Positions 23,939-33,139 are shown, counted from the first letter of the stretch. The stretch is 64,000 nucleotides of DNA from Alphaproteobacteria bacterium 32-64-14 (GCA_002280725.1 NCEM01000013.1:1-64000), one strand, 5' to 3'. Numbers and translations are program-made. Notes: generated by a model from the letters alone, not told the origin.

Positions 23939-24223
23939 ATGATCCGCAAACTCATCGCCGCCGCGGCCTTCGCTGCGGCCCTTTCGCCGGCCGCCCTTGC
24001 CCAGGACGCGCCGAAATTCTCGACGGCCTCCACCGTCGGCGCAGTTCTGGACAATCCGGAAGCCAAGGCGGCCTTCGTCAAGGTTTTCCCGGAAATCGCT
24101 GACCGCCCGGAACTGGAAGGCGCGCGCGACATGACGTTCGACGGCCTGGCCAACATGGCGGCCGAATACTTCCCGGCCGACAAGATCAAGGAGCTCAACA
24201 CCGAGCTCGCCAAAATTCAGTAA
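23939..24223 (+). CDS. Small secreted protein
   Basis: The product is 94 residues with an N-terminal signal peptide (MIRKLIAAAAFAAALSPAALAQ) and a mature domain of about 72 residues with the helix-like repeat TVGAVLDNPEAKAAFVKVFPEIADRPE. I recognise no family name. GGGAGAG precedes the ATG at 23939, which is preferred over an upstream frame. A strong intrinsic terminator follows at 24244-24278, marking an independent unit after mlaAC. The function is unknown. Confidence 0.7.
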   Translation: MIRKLIAAAAFAAALSPAALAQDAPKFSTASTVGAVLDNPEAKAAFVKVFPEIADRPELEGARDMTFDGLANMAAEYFPADKIKELNTELAKIQ

Positions 24224-24243
24224 GTTTCAACCTAGGTTTATAG

Positions 24244-24278
24244 AAACGGCGCGGTTCTCAACGGACTGCGCCGTTTTT
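24244..24278 (+). terminator. Intrinsic terminator
   Basis: AAACGGCGC (24244-24252) pairs with GCGCCGTTT (24268-24276), and the stem runs into a TTTTT tract (24274-24278). It sits 21 nt after the small secreted-protein gene. Confidence 0.85.
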
Positions 24279-24354
24279 GCTGCGCGCTGCACACCATCTG
24301 CGACATGACGGTGCATGCGGGGAACTTTGCGGTCCGCCGCACGTCTAGGGGGCA

Positions 24355-24567
24355 ATGGCGCCTGATCAGGCCCCTACCGAAGAGCCCGCGATGACCGACC
24401 ACCACACCTACACACCCCGAACCAACGTCATGCGGTGGACACGTGTGTACGGCTCGTCGCTTCGCGAGACCTTTCCGGTTGAAGGCGACCTCTCGGACGA
24501 CCTGATGAACCTGCTTGAGCAAGCCGACAGCCGGAAGACCAAGCAGGAAATGCCGAACGGCGACTGA
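24355..24567 (+). CDS. Small acidic protein of unknown function
   Basis: The product is 70 residues from the ATG at 24355, which has AGGGGG a few nt upstream; a second ATG at 24391 (MTDHHTYTPRT) is also possible. The core, MRWTRVYGSSLRETFPVEGDLSDDLMNLLEQADSRK, has a Leu-spaced helical pattern loosely like the NepR anti-sigma helices, but the match is weak and no phyR or ecfG gene lies nearby. Its stop is 18 nt from the convergent MFS gene. The function is unknown. Confidence 0.5.
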   Translation: MAPDQAPTEEPAMTDHHTYTPRTNVMRWTRVYGSSLRETFPVEGDLSDDLMNLLEQADSRKTKQEMPNGD

Positions 24568-24585
24568 TCTGGTCTCCGGCTGTGC

Positions 24586-25896
24586 TTAAAGCCCGGCCCG
24601 GCGGTTCCGCGGTTCTTCCATCCGCCACAACGCAACACCCAGCGCGATGGCCATCATGGCCATGCTCGCCCAGAAAGAAGCCTCGTACCCCCAGAGGAGA
24701 ACGAGCCCCGCGCCGACCAGCGGCGCCAGCGCGCCGACGGCGCCCTCGGCCGTGTTGGACAGCGCCATGCGCATGGGCACGTCGTGGGGATGGCCATACT
24801 CCAGCACGATGTTGGTGGTGGACATCTGGAAGCCCGACTGGCCTGCCCCGATCAGGAAGAACGCCAGCGCGAACGTCTCAATCGAATTGCACAGCATCAT
24901 GCCGGCGATGCCGATGATGTTGATCACGGTGGAGTACAGGAAGGTCGATCGGAAACCCTGGCGGTCGGACAGGTAGCCCCAGATGAGATTGGTGACGGTA
25001 TCCGCGCCCATGTAGGCGACAGACAGCGCAGCGAGCATAACGCCAAATTCGCCGGGGCTCATCTCATGCGACACGCCGAGAACGCTTGCGGCGTAGAGCG
25101 GGAGAAAGGGTTGTGCGATTCGAAAACCCATGACCAGCGAGCGCGCGACCATGAACCAGGCAAAGCCCTTGTCCTCGCGCAGCAGCGCCGGGAAATCCTT
25201 CATCCGCTCGCGCAGGCGCATGCGCGCGCGCACAGTCGGCGGCTCGGGCTCGCGCATCATGATCTGCAGCGCGGTGAGCCCGAGGCTGGTTAGCACGAAC
25301 GAGACAAAGAACGTGGTTGCGTAGCCATTGCCCCACACATGGTTGGCGATCAGCCATGAGCCCGCGAAGTAGGACAGCAGCGCCGCGATGAATCCGCCGA
25401 TGAGGTTGCGCCAGGCCTGCAGGCGCCCGCGCATGCGGACGGGGATGACCTTGGCCAGCAGAAGCTGGAACGCCACCCGCTGTGGCCCCTGGAACAGGCC
25501 GAGCATGAACAGGAACAGCAACGCAAACGCCAGCGCCGGGGGCCCCGCCAGGAACCAGCCCGAGATGGCGAGCCCGAGGATCTGCACCCGCATGAGCAGG
25601 CCGAGCGTCACCGAGACGGGCAGGATTTTCTTGCGATGCTCGACCTGCGAGGCGCCGATGACCGGCGAGACGATGCCGCCAAGCTGCTGCAGGCTGGTGC
25701 CGATGCCGACCCAGAAATCCGAGCCGGAGATCGAGTACAGGTAGGCCGGCACGAAGGTGGGCGTGTTGACGAGCCGGAAGCCCGTCATGCCCAGCATGCC
25801 ATGGAGGAAGTGGCCAATATAGTTCCGCTTGAGGTTGTCGTGGACAAACTTGTCGTAGGCGGCGTCCGCCTCGACGACAGCTGATGATCCACGCAT
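24586..25896 (-). CDS. Major facilitator superfamily transporter
   Basis: This 436-residue membrane protein has about 12 hydrophobic segments in two halves. The MFS loop 2-3 region is seen as VEHRKKILPVSV, and LLLAKVIPVRMRGRLQAWRN in the first half has the usual R-x-R-G-R turn. The second half has IWGYLSDRQGFRSTFLYS. The start MRGSSAVVEADAAYDKFVHDN is chosen because the 18 codons before it are TTG-initiated and non-homologous in character. The N-terminal half (LHGMLGMTGFRLVNTPTFVPAYLY) resembles MFS proteins of unknown substrate. The neighbours do not suggest a substrate. Confidence 0.85.
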   Translation of the reverse strand: MRGSSAVVEADAAYDKFVHDNLKRNYIGHFLHGMLGMTGFRLVNTPTFVPAYLYSISGSDFWVGIGTSLQQLGGIVSPVIGASQVEHRKKILPVSVTLGLLMRVQILGLAISGWFLAGPPALAFALLFLFMLGLFQGPQRVAFQLLLAKVIPVRMRGRLQAWRNLIGGFIAALLSYFAGSWLIANHVWGNGYATTFFVSFVLTSLGLTALQIMMREPEPPTVRARMRLRERMKDFPALLREDKGFAWFMVARSLVMGFRIAQPFLPLYAASVLGVSHEMSPGEFGVMLAALSVAYMGADTVTNLIWGYLSDRQGFRSTFLYSTVINIIGIAGMMLCNSIETFALAFFLIGAGQSGFQMSTTNIVLEYGHPHDVPMRMALSNTAEGAVGALAPLVGAGLVLLWGYEASFWASMAMMAIALGVALWRMEEPRNRRAGL

Positions 25897-26039
25897 GGCC
25901 GGTCCGGATGGGGGTATGTCGCCCAAGGCGCTGGCCTTTCCCGCAGGCAAGTCCCTGCCTGTGCCGGGGGTATGCCGAGAAATGCTTGTAGTGCGGCTTC
26001 GCTGAGTCTTGAAGTGCGGCGCGATGCAGCGCTCAGACC

Positions 26040-26477
26040 TCAGCTAGTTATCCGTTGTCGATATGAGATGTACGCGAGGAAACCCACAAAGCCATTGCCC
26101 GCAACTAGCATGGCTAGCAAGGTAATTGGCGCGGGATGGTCGGCGGCGCTCACAATGGCAAGATATGTAAACGTGCCCAAGGATGCCGTCGAAAAGATCA
26201 ACGCAGCGCCCAGCAGAAGCGCGCCCTCATACGGCCAGCCAGAACGAAATCGGTCGCCCTTGGGCACAGCCTGCTCGTGCGCAGCCAGCGTCAGAAAGTA
26301 GACGCCGCCCATAGGAATTACAAAACCGACGCTCCCAAATACGGATAGCATTCCTGGCGCCGAGGAAACCGAAATCAAACCGATCGCCACAATCACGCAC
26401 GCTACCACGACGTTTACCGTCTGGCCGCGAACAAGATCGACCACCCCCTGCTTGCCCAACTTGAGAATTCTGTTCAC
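26040..26477 (-). CDS. Four-helix membrane protein of unknown function
   Basis: This 145-residue protein has four hydrophobic segments (about 22-40, 45-66, 85-108, 117-137) and a basic N-terminus (MNRILKLGKQGVVDLVRG). The start is GTG at 26477 with a TTGGGGCG stretch upstream. I recognise no family. Three 60-base stretches I counted in it are 53-60% G+C, mildly below its neighbours. It sits alone between the MFS and dehydrogenase genes and points away from the latter, leaving about 90 nt for divergent promoters. Confidence 0.6.
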   Translation of the reverse strand: MNRILKLGKQGVVDLVRGQTVNVVVACVIVAIGLISVSSAPGMLSVFGSVGFVIPMGGVYFLTLAAHEQAVPKGDRFRSGWPYEGALLLGAALIFSTASLGTFTYLAIVSAADHPAPITLLAMLVAGNGFVGFLAYISYRQRITS

Positions 26478-26569
26478 GAGATCGCCCCAACAACGCCGCG
26501 CCGTATATCAGTGTACACGCCCGCAAAATGTGCAATGCCTGTCATTGATAGCAGTCGAGAGAGACCGTC

Positions 26570-27835
26570 ATGAAACGCTTGTTCGTACTGCTTGCCGCCT
26601 CGATTCTGGCGGCGCCCGCCATTTTCTCCCCGATCGCTGTGGGTCAGGCGGCGCCAAAGCCGACGCCGGAACAGCTGGCCAAGACGTATGAGGAGGACCA
26701 GCTCTCGCTGGAGGCCTGTGGCGTGCCCCGCAACGCGGCCGATGATTATCGCCCCACCCCGCTGACGCCGGACCAGACGCGCGCGCATCGCCTGCCCGCG
26801 TCTGACAATTTCAAGCTGGATGTCGTGGCCTCAGGCCTGCCCAACCCGTGGGCGCTGGCTTTCCTGCCTTCGGGCAACTACCTCGTGACCATTCGCGGTG
26901 AAGGCCTGCGCGTCGTCTCCGCAGACGGCAAGACATCAGCGCCCGTCGCCGGCACGCCGCCGATCAAGAACGCGATCCGCCTGCTGGGCATGCATGACGT
27001 GATCCTGGATCGCGACTTTGCAATCAACCGCACGGTCTATCTCGCCTTCGTGACGACGCCCGAGGGCAAGCCGCCTACGGGCTACATCGTCAACGCGAAA
27101 CTTTCTGCGGATGAGAAGAGCCTCGAGAACTACACCATCCTCAAGGAACAGGCGGGCATGATCCCGCGCCGCATCGTGCAGGGCACGGACGGACGGCTCT
27201 ACATCCACACCGCCGAAGTGATCACGCCCTATGTGACCGTGCAGAACATGGCGAGCCCGCAGGGCAAGCTGCTGCGCCTCAACACCAACGGCTCCATTCC
27301 GGGCGACAATCCGTTTGCGCCGATGGCGACGGCTGATCCCGCAATCTGGGCGCTGGGATTCCGCGATCCGCAGGGCATGGCGATCGATCCGAAGACGGGC
27401 GAGCTGTGGACCATCGAGAACGAGCCGCGCGGCGGGGACGAACTCAACGTCGTGCATGCGGGCCGCAATTATGGCTTTCCGCTGATCTCGTACGGTCGCG
27501 ACAATGACGGCAAGTTGCTGAACGGCGGACTGACGCAGAAGGCCGGCCTCGAACAGCCGGTGTATTTCTGGACCCCGTCCGTCGCGCTCTCGGGCATGAC
27601 GATCTATTCGGGCAATGCGTTTCCGGCCTGGAAGGGCGACGTGTTCGCCGGCGGCCTGTCGGGCATGCAGCTCATTCGCCTGAAGATGGAGAATGGCCGC
27701 GTGGCCGGCGAGGAGAAGCTGCTGCGCGACAAGTGCAAGCGCATCCGCGACGTGCGTCAGGGACCGGACGGCCTGCTCTACATCCTCACCGACGACGCCA
27801 ATGGCGAGATCTGGCGTCTCTCGCCCAAGAGCTAG
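26570..27835 (+). CDS. PQQ-dependent sugar (aldose) dehydrogenase family protein, secreted
   Basis: This 421-residue protein has a signal peptide (MKRLFVLLAASILAAPAIFSPIAVGQA) and then a six-bladed propeller of the GSDH/YliI type: LDVVASGLPNPWALAFLPSGNYLVTIRGEGLRVV, LGMHDVILDRDF, IWALGFRDPQGMAIDPKTGELWTIENEPRGGDELN, GRNYGFPLISYG, and QGPDGLLYILTDDANGEIWRL. The Glu-Pro-Arg-Gly-Gly-Asp segment is conserved. The usual H-x-G-x-R stretch around the PQQ catalytic His reads AGMIPRRIV, without His, so activity as a PQQ dehydrogenase is uncertain. Its stop overlaps the putA stop on the other strand. Confidence 0.82.
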   Translation: MKRLFVLLAASILAAPAIFSPIAVGQAAPKPTPEQLAKTYEEDQLSLEACGVPRNAADDYRPTPLTPDQTRAHRLPASDNFKLDVVASGLPNPWALAFLPSGNYLVTIRGEGLRVVSADGKTSAPVAGTPPIKNAIRLLGMHDVILDRDFAINRTVYLAFVTTPEGKPPTGYIVNAKLSADEKSLENYTILKEQAGMIPRRIVQGTDGRLYIHTAEVITPYVTVQNMASPQGKLLRLNTNGSIPGDNPFAPMATADPAIWALGFRDPQGMAIDPKTGELWTIENEPRGGDELNVVHAGRNYGFPLISYGRDNDGKLLNGGLTQKAGLEQPVYFWTPSVALSGMTIYSGNAFPAWKGDVFAGGLSGMQLIRLKMENGRVAGEEKLLRDKCKRIRDVRQGPDGLLYILTDDANGEIWRLSPKS

Positions 27836-30800
27836 AGGTTCAGCAGCGTGGGATCGCCGCCTTGCGCGGCGATGTTCACGGTGACTGCGCGCTCTGTCGC
27901 AAAACGCGCGACATAGTGCGGGCCGCCTGCCTTGGGGCCAGTGCCTGACAGGCCCGAACCACCGAACGGCTGCACGCCGACAACCGCGCCGATGATCGAG
28001 CGGTTCACGTAGACATTGCCGGCGCGCACGTTGGCTTTCACCTTCTCGGCGAAGCCCTCAAGCCGCGAATGCACGCCGAGCGTGAGGCCATAGCCTTTGG
28101 CGGACAGGGCGCCGCCGACCTTTTCGATATCATCCGGGTCGTAGCGGATGATGTGCAACACGGGGCCGAACACCTCGCGGTCGATCTGGTCGACCGAGTC
28201 CAGCTCGATGATCGCGGGGCCGAAGAAGGCGCCCTTGTCGCGCAGGGCGCCGATATCGCGTTGCCAGATTTTGGACGTCGCTTTCATGCGCGTGAGGTGC
28301 GCATCCAGGAGGCCGCGCGCTTCGAGATCGATGATCGGACCGATGTCGGTGGCGGGATCGGCGGGATCGCCGATGATCTGCACCTCCATCGCGCCTTTGA
28401 TCATCTCGACCGTGTCGTCCGCCGTCTCATGCGGCAGGAACAGCACGCGCAGCGCCGAGCAGCGCTGGCCTGCCGAGCGGAAGGCCGACATCACGACATC
28501 GTCCACCACCTGCTCGCGCAGGGCGGTGGTGTCGCAGAACAGGGCGTTGAGACCGCCCGTCTCCGCGATCAGCGGAACAATGGGGCCATCCTTGGCGGCG
28601 AGCGTGCGGTTGATGATGCGCGCGACTTCGGTGGAGCCGGTGAACGCAACACCGCCACAGCGCGCATCGCCCGTGAGCCAGCCGCCGACCTTGCCATCGC
28701 CCACCACCAGGTGAAGCGCGGCTGCAGGCAGGCCCGCCTGATGGAAGAGCTTCACGGCTTCGAACGCGATCAGTGGCGTCTGTTCGGCGGGCTTGGCCAG
28801 CACGGTGTTGCCGGCCGCCAGCGCGCCGGCGATCTGGCCGGTGAAGATGGCGAGCGGGAAATTCCACGGGCTGATGCAGGCGAACGCGCCCCGCCCCATC
28901 ATCTCCAGCGCATTGGTTTCGCCCGCCGGGCCGGGCAGCGCTTCGAGGCCCCGGAATTTCTGCTCGGCGTCGAGCGCGTAGTAGCGGCAGAAGTCGACGG
29001 CCTCGCGGACCTCGGCGATGCAATCGTCCAGCGTCTTGCCGCCTTCGCGTGCGAGGATTGCGATGAGGTGATCTGAGTCACGCTCCACGGCGTCAGCCAT
29101 GGCTTCCAGAATGCCGGCGCGCCTGGGTCCGCCCATCGCATTCCATTCCGGCTGGAAGGCAACGGCAGATGTGTAGGCCGCATCAACATCGGCTTGTGTC
29201 GCTATGCTGACCTTGGCGACGGTGCGCGCGTGGTCAGCCGGCGCTTTCGCGGGCTCGACAGCGACGGATGAAACCTTGCCGGCGATGATCGAGCCGACCG
29301 CAACAGGCCCTGCTGCATCCAGCTTGCCGATCTCTGCCGTGATGCGGTCGCGCACGTATTTCTGGCTGAAGTCGAGGCCGTTCGAATTGGGGCGCGCGGA
29401 GCCATAGAGCTTCGGCGGCGGCGGGATGCGCGGGTGGCGCGCCGGCGCGGCGGAAAGCAGCGTGTAGGGGTCGGTCGCGATCCGCTCAGCCGGCACGTCG
29501 TCATCCAGGAACGAGTGGACGAAGGATGTGTTGGCGCCGTTCTCGAGCAGGCGGCGGACCAGATAAGGCAAGAGATCCTGGTGTGCGCCGACTGGCGCAT
29601 AGATCCGCACCGAGCGCTCGCGGCCCGCGGCCTTGTAGAGCGGACCGCCCATGCCGTGCAGGCGTTGGAACTCATAGTCATCGCGGCCGGCGCGCTTCGC
29701 CATCAGTTCGATGGAGGCGAGCGAGTGCGCGTTGTGCGTGGCGAACTGCGCGTAGATGGAGGGGCCTGTCGTCAGCAGCGCGTTGGCGCAGGTGAGATAG
29801 GAGACGTCCGTTGCCTGCTTGGTCGTGAAGACGGGATAGTCGGGCTGGCCGTCGATCTGGGCACGCTTCACTTCCGAGTCCCAATAGGCGCCTTTCACGA
29901 GACGCACCATCAGGCGGCGGTTTGTATCCTTCGCGAGATTGCCGAGCCAGCCGACAACGGATTCGCTGCGCTTCTGATAAGCCTGCATGGCGAGACCAAG
30001 GCCCGTCCATTTGGCGGTGTCAGTCTCGCGGCACAGACGTTCGAGCAGCGACAGCGACAGGGCGAGGCGGTCAGCCTCTTCTGCGTCGAGCGTGAAGTTG
30101 ATGTTCTGCGCGGCGGCGAGTTTCGCGAGTTCGGCGATCATCGGATAAAGCTCGCGGTGGACGCGCTCGCCCTGTACCGCGCGATAGGCGGGATGCAGCG
30201 CCGAGAGCTTCACCGAAATGCCGTCAGAGGTTTCGGGCGATGATCCGGTCTTCGCCTTGCCGACCGCGCCGATGGCGTTGGCGTAGCTTTCAAAATAACG
30301 GCGGGCGTCCGCCACCGTGCGTGCGCCCTCGCCCAGCATGTCGAAAGAGTGGGAGGCCGCCTCGCCCTTCTTCACATTGCGCTGGCCGCGCTTGAGCGCC
30401 TCTTCAATCGTGCGGCCCATCACGAACTGGCCGCCCATGATGCGCATCGCCTGCATCATCGCGGCGCGGATCACAGGTTCGCCAGCTTGCCGCACCATGC
30501 GGGAAATGAATCCGCCGGGATTTTCGCTGGCGTCTTCCGGCGGGCGGACAATACGGCCAGTCAGCATCAGGCCCCAGGTGGAGGCGTTGACCAGAAGCGA
30601 GTCCGACTTGCCGTTATGGTCGCCCCACTCGCCGGACGTGATCTTCTCCGCGATCAGCGCATCCGCCGTATCCGCATCGGGTACGCGCAGCAGCGCTTCG
30701 GCGAGGCACATGAGCGCAAGGCCTTCGGGGTTCGACAGGCCGAACTCCTCGAGGAAGCTTTCCATGACGCCGGTATGCTGCGTCTCGGCCCGCGCCTTGA

Positions 30801-30957
30801 CGACGATGTCGCGCGCGGCGGCGGCGGCGGCGCGCCGCTCAGCAGCGTCCAGCGCCGGCGCCGCCAGCAGCTCCGCGATGCGTTTCGATTCGTCCTCGAA
30901 CTTGCCCGCATCTAGCGCGTCGGGAGACGTGAGGGCGGGTAGCTTGGCTTGCGGCAT
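27832..30957 (-). CDS. putA: Bifunctional proline dehydrogenase / delta-1-pyrroline-5-carboxylate dehydrogenase
   Basis: This 1041-residue enzyme oxidises proline to glutamate at the membrane. The FAD-dependent proline dehydrogenase barrel (about 140-440) shows DGISVKLSALHPAY, RRLMVRLVKGAYWDSEVKRAQ, FATHNAHSLA and EFQRLHGMG. The aldehyde dehydrogenase half (about 500-1000) has ISPWNFPLAIFTGQIAGALAAGNTVLAKPAEQTP, catalytic Glu in AETGGLNA and catalytic Cys in SAGQRCSAL (about 833). There is no N-terminal ribbon-helix-helix DNA-binding region of the trifunctional type. The start MPQAKLPAL is chosen over a longer frame that crosses the promoter region. A divergent lipoprotein gene begins 93 nt upstream. 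Confidence 0.96.
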   Translation of the reverse strand: MPQAKLPALTSPDALDAGKFEDESKRIAELLAAPALDAAERRAAAAAARDIVVKARAETQHTGVMESFLEEFGLSNPEGLALMCLAEALLRVPDADTADALIAEKITSGEWGDHNGKSDSLLVNASTWGLMLTGRIVRPPEDASENPGGFISRMVRQAGEPVIRAAMMQAMRIMGGQFVMGRTIEEALKRGQRNVKKGEAASHSFDMLGEGARTVADARRYFESYANAIGAVGKAKTGSSPETSDGISVKLSALHPAYRAVQGERVHRELYPMIAELAKLAAAQNINFTLDAEEADRLALSLSLLERLCRETDTAKWTGLGLAMQAYQKRSESVVGWLGNLAKDTNRRLMVRLVKGAYWDSEVKRAQIDGQPDYPVFTTKQATDVSYLTCANALLTTGPSIYAQFATHNAHSLASIELMAKRAGRDDYEFQRLHGMGGPLYKAAGRERSVRIYAPVGAHQDLLPYLVRRLLENGANTSFVHSFLDDDVPAERIATDPYTLLSAAPARHPRIPPPPKLYGSARPNSNGLDFSQKYVRDRITAEIGKLDAAGPVAVGSIIAGKVSSVAVEPAKAPADHARTVAKVSIATQADVDAAYTSAVAFQPEWNAMGGPRRAGILEAMADAVERDSDHLIAILAREGGKTLDDCIAEVREAVDFCRYYALDAEQKFRGLEALPGPAGETNALEMMGRGAFACISPWNFPLAIFTGQIAGALAAGNTVLAKPAEQTPLIAFEAVKLFHQAGLPAAALHLVVGDGKVGGWLTGDARCGGVAFTGSTEVARIINRTLAAKDGPIVPLIAETGGLNALFCDTTALREQVVDDVVMSAFRSAGQRCSALRVLFLPHETADDTVEMIKGAMEVQIIGDPADPATDIGPIIDLEARGLLDAHLTRMKATSKIWQRDIGALRDKGAFFGPAIIELDSVDQIDREVFGPVLHIIRYDPDDIEKVGGALSAKGYGLTLGVHSRLEGFAEKVKANVRAGNVYVNRSIIGAVVGVQPFGGSGLSGTGPKAGGPHYVARFATERAVTVNIAAQGGDPTLLNL

Positions 30958-31050
30958 GATCGACACTTTCGTGTGTGGAAGGGCATATCTGCCGGTGCGC
31001 TTGCCGCGGATCAACTTGAAACTCTCAATGACGGGGCCACCTTGTACAAG

Positions 31051-31422
31051 ATGATGCTGCGATCCGCCCTCTTCGCGCTTGTTCTTGCCGGCTGTACGGC
31101 CCCCGCGCCGCCGCAGGTGCAGCACTCCGACACCGGATGCGATCTGAAGGTTGAATTTGCCAGCATCGGCGCCGGCATCGACCGCGCCGTGCTGGAAAAC
31201 GTCGACGCACTGCTGTCTAGCGACAAGGGCGTTTCAACAGTCGGGCGCGAGCGGTGGGGCCGCGAAGGCGAGATTACGCTTTGCGTCGCGACGCCGAGCG
31301 AGGCCGATGCCGCGCGTCTGTTCGGCCAGGTGAAGGCCCTGTTCCCCGCCATGACCGAAAAGCCGCTGCGCGTCGAAACCCACGCCGGGCAGAGATATCA
31401 GGCCCCCGCCAAGCCGCCCTGA
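31051..31422 (+). CDS. Small lipoprotein
   Basis: This 123-residue lipoprotein reads MMLRSALFALVLAGCTAPAPP, with lipid Cys at about residue 15. The mature domain contains DTGCDLKVEFASIGAGIDRAVLENVDALL and ITLCVATPSEADAARLFGQVKALFP, an alternating pattern suggesting a small alpha/beta fold with one possible disulfide. There is no recognised family. The ATG at 31051 or the next codon could be the start; the ribosome binding site is weak. It is divergent from putA. Confidence 0.65.
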   Translation: MMLRSALFALVLAGCTAPAPPQVQHSDTGCDLKVEFASIGAGIDRAVLENVDALLSSDKGVSTVGRERWGREGEITLCVATPSEADAARLFGQVKALFPAMTEKPLRVETHAGQRYQAPAKPP

Positions 31423-31523
31423 TTCTCCGTAATTTTCGGGAGCCATGGACGTAACGCATCGCTGCCCGTAATCAGGCGGCGGTCCACAGCCCGGGCCACC
31501 CGCAGAGGATTCGCCCCCGCGCC

Positions 31524-32678
31524 ATGCGCATCATGCTCGTAACAGATGCCTGGGACCCGCAGGTCAATGGCGTTGTGCGCACGATGAAGCGCGTGATCAC
31601 CGAATGCGAAGCGCTGGGACATACGTGGGACATCGTCTCGCCCAACGGCTTCAAGACGATCCCGCTGCCGACCTATTCCGAGATCAAGCTGGCGTTCGGC
31701 GCGAAGAAAGTGATCGAAGAACGCTTCCTCGAATTCAAGCCGGACGCTGTCCACATCGCGACCGAAGGACCGCTCGGATGGGCGGCGCGTGCGGTGTGCC
31801 TGCGCCACAAGTTTCCCTACACCACCGCGTATCACACGCGCTTTCCCGAATACATTTCGGCACGCTTCTTCTTCCTGCCCACCTGGATGGGCTACATGTA
31901 TGTGCGCGAGTTCCACAAATACTCGGGCCGCGTGATGGTGGCGACCGCCTCGATGCGCGACGAACTGGCGGCGCAGCGGTTCAAGAACATCATCCCGTGG
32001 TCGCGCGGCGTGGACACGGATCTCTTCCATCCCTCCAAGCGCAAGGATGATCGCGGCCCCTTCAAGGGCATGAAGCAACCGATCTGGCTCAATGTCGGCC
32101 GCGTCGCGGTTGAGAAAAACATCTCGGCGTTTCTCGATACGCTGCTTGAAGGCACCAAGGTTGTCGTCGGCGATGGTCCGCAGCTGGAAGCCCTGAGAGA
32201 GAAGCACAAGGACGTGCACTTTCTCGGTGTGAAGCAGGGCGAGGAATTGGCCGCCTGCTTTGCCAACGCAGATTGCTTCGTCTTCCCCAGCCTCACCGAC
32301 ACGTTCGGACTTGTGATCCTCGAAGCCATGGCGGCGGGAACGCCTGTCGCCGGCTTCAACGTACCGGGACCCAGCGATCTCATCCCCGGAACCGGCGCCG
32401 GCGCAGTCAACGATGACCTGGCCACAGCGTGCCGCGAAGCGCTTGCCTGCTCGCGCGAGGTGTCGCGCACCTATGCCGAGACCTATTCCTGGCGCGCCTG
32501 CGCCGAGCAGTTCATCAACAATCTCGAGCCCCTGCCCGTGCCGGAACGGCGCCGGTTCTGGAAGCGTCTGGCCCGCCTGCGTCACGCGCTGCGCCTGCGC
32601 CGCCGCAAGCCGAAGCCTGGCGAGAAGATCGAGACAAAGCCCGGCGCGCGGCCAAAATCACCGGCGCGCGCAGAGTAA
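31524..32678 (+). CDS. Glycosyltransferase family 4 protein
   Basis: This 384-residue GT-B enzyme transfers a sugar from a nucleotide donor. The N-terminal domain begins MRIMLVTDAWDPQVNGVVRTMKR with the glycine-rich loop. The C-terminal donor domain has NVGRVAVEKNI, VVGDGPQLEALREKH, and PSLTDTFGLVILEAMAAGTPVAG, the E-x7-E motif of retaining GT4 enzymes. The last 45 residues are basic (RRRFWKRLARLRHALRLRRRK), suiting membrane association. The whole resembles the MgtA/SQDX-like group acting on diacylglycerol or lipid acceptors, but the acceptor is not determined by sequence. It stands as a single gene. Confidence 0.88.
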   Translation: MRIMLVTDAWDPQVNGVVRTMKRVITECEALGHTWDIVSPNGFKTIPLPTYSEIKLAFGAKKVIEERFLEFKPDAVHIATEGPLGWAARAVCLRHKFPYTTAYHTRFPEYISARFFFLPTWMGYMYVREFHKYSGRVMVATASMRDELAAQRFKNIIPWSRGVDTDLFHPSKRKDDRGPFKGMKQPIWLNVGRVAVEKNISAFLDTLLEGTKVVVGDGPQLEALREKHKDVHFLGVKQGEELAACFANADCFVFPSLTDTFGLVILEAMAAGTPVAGFNVPGPSDLIPGTGAGAVNDDLATACREALACSREVSRTYAETYSWRACAEQFINNLEPLPVPERRRFWKRLARLRHALRLRRRKPKPGEKIETKPGARPKSPARAE

Positions 32679-32803
32679 GGCTGCAGGCTGGCCTGACCGC
32701 GAGCACGGTTAACCCTCAACACCGCAACGCCGACAATGCCGCAGGCATGCAATTTGCCCCGCGATCCGTCAGAGGCTCGCCAGCAGCCTCATCGGGAGGC
32801 TGC

Positions 32804-33139
32804 ATGTCCACCAAGATCGCAATCGCAGGCGCGCTGTTTCTCACGGCGACACCCGCCGGACTGACCGCCCTGTGGCCGGCTGCGGGCGACGCCTCGGTTC
32901 AGCGCCATGTCGCAATCAGCGGACCGATCGAAGCATTTACCCAGACGCAGGATCGCATTCAGGTTCGCCTTCACCCAGCCACCAACGCCGCCGAGCGCGC
33001 GGCGCGGCGCAGCGTGATCGTCAGCGATCCGAACGGCGGGACGCTGTCCATTCCGCTGAAGCCCGGGCAGACCTGGGCAAGCGGCGTGCTCCCGCCTGAT
33101 CTGGCGGGCGCCGGCAAGCTGGAGATCAGGGTCGAATAG
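32804..33139 (+). CDS. Small secreted protein
   Basis: This 111-residue protein starts MSTKIAIAGALFLTATPAGLTALWPAAGDA, a probable signal peptide or N-terminal anchor, behind a strong GGGAGG 5 nt from the ATG. The mature part is short and strand-rich (DRIQVRLHPATNAAERAARRSVIVSDPNGGTLSIPLKPGQTW), with a C-terminal GKLEIRVE. No family is recognised. Longer upstream frames lack a ribosome binding site. It converges with the M16 peptidase gene. Confidence 0.65.
   Translation: MSTKIAIAGALFLTATPAGLTALWPAAGDASVQRHVAISGPIEAFTQTQDRIQVRLHPATNAAERAARRSVIVSDPNGGTLSIPLKPGQTWASGVLPPDLAGAGKLEIRVE

Noticed and set aside
32429..32803. Open frame preceding the small secreted protein at 32804
   Set aside because: It overlaps the 3' end of the glycosyltransferase gene out of frame, while GGGAGG and a signal peptide fix the start at 32804.
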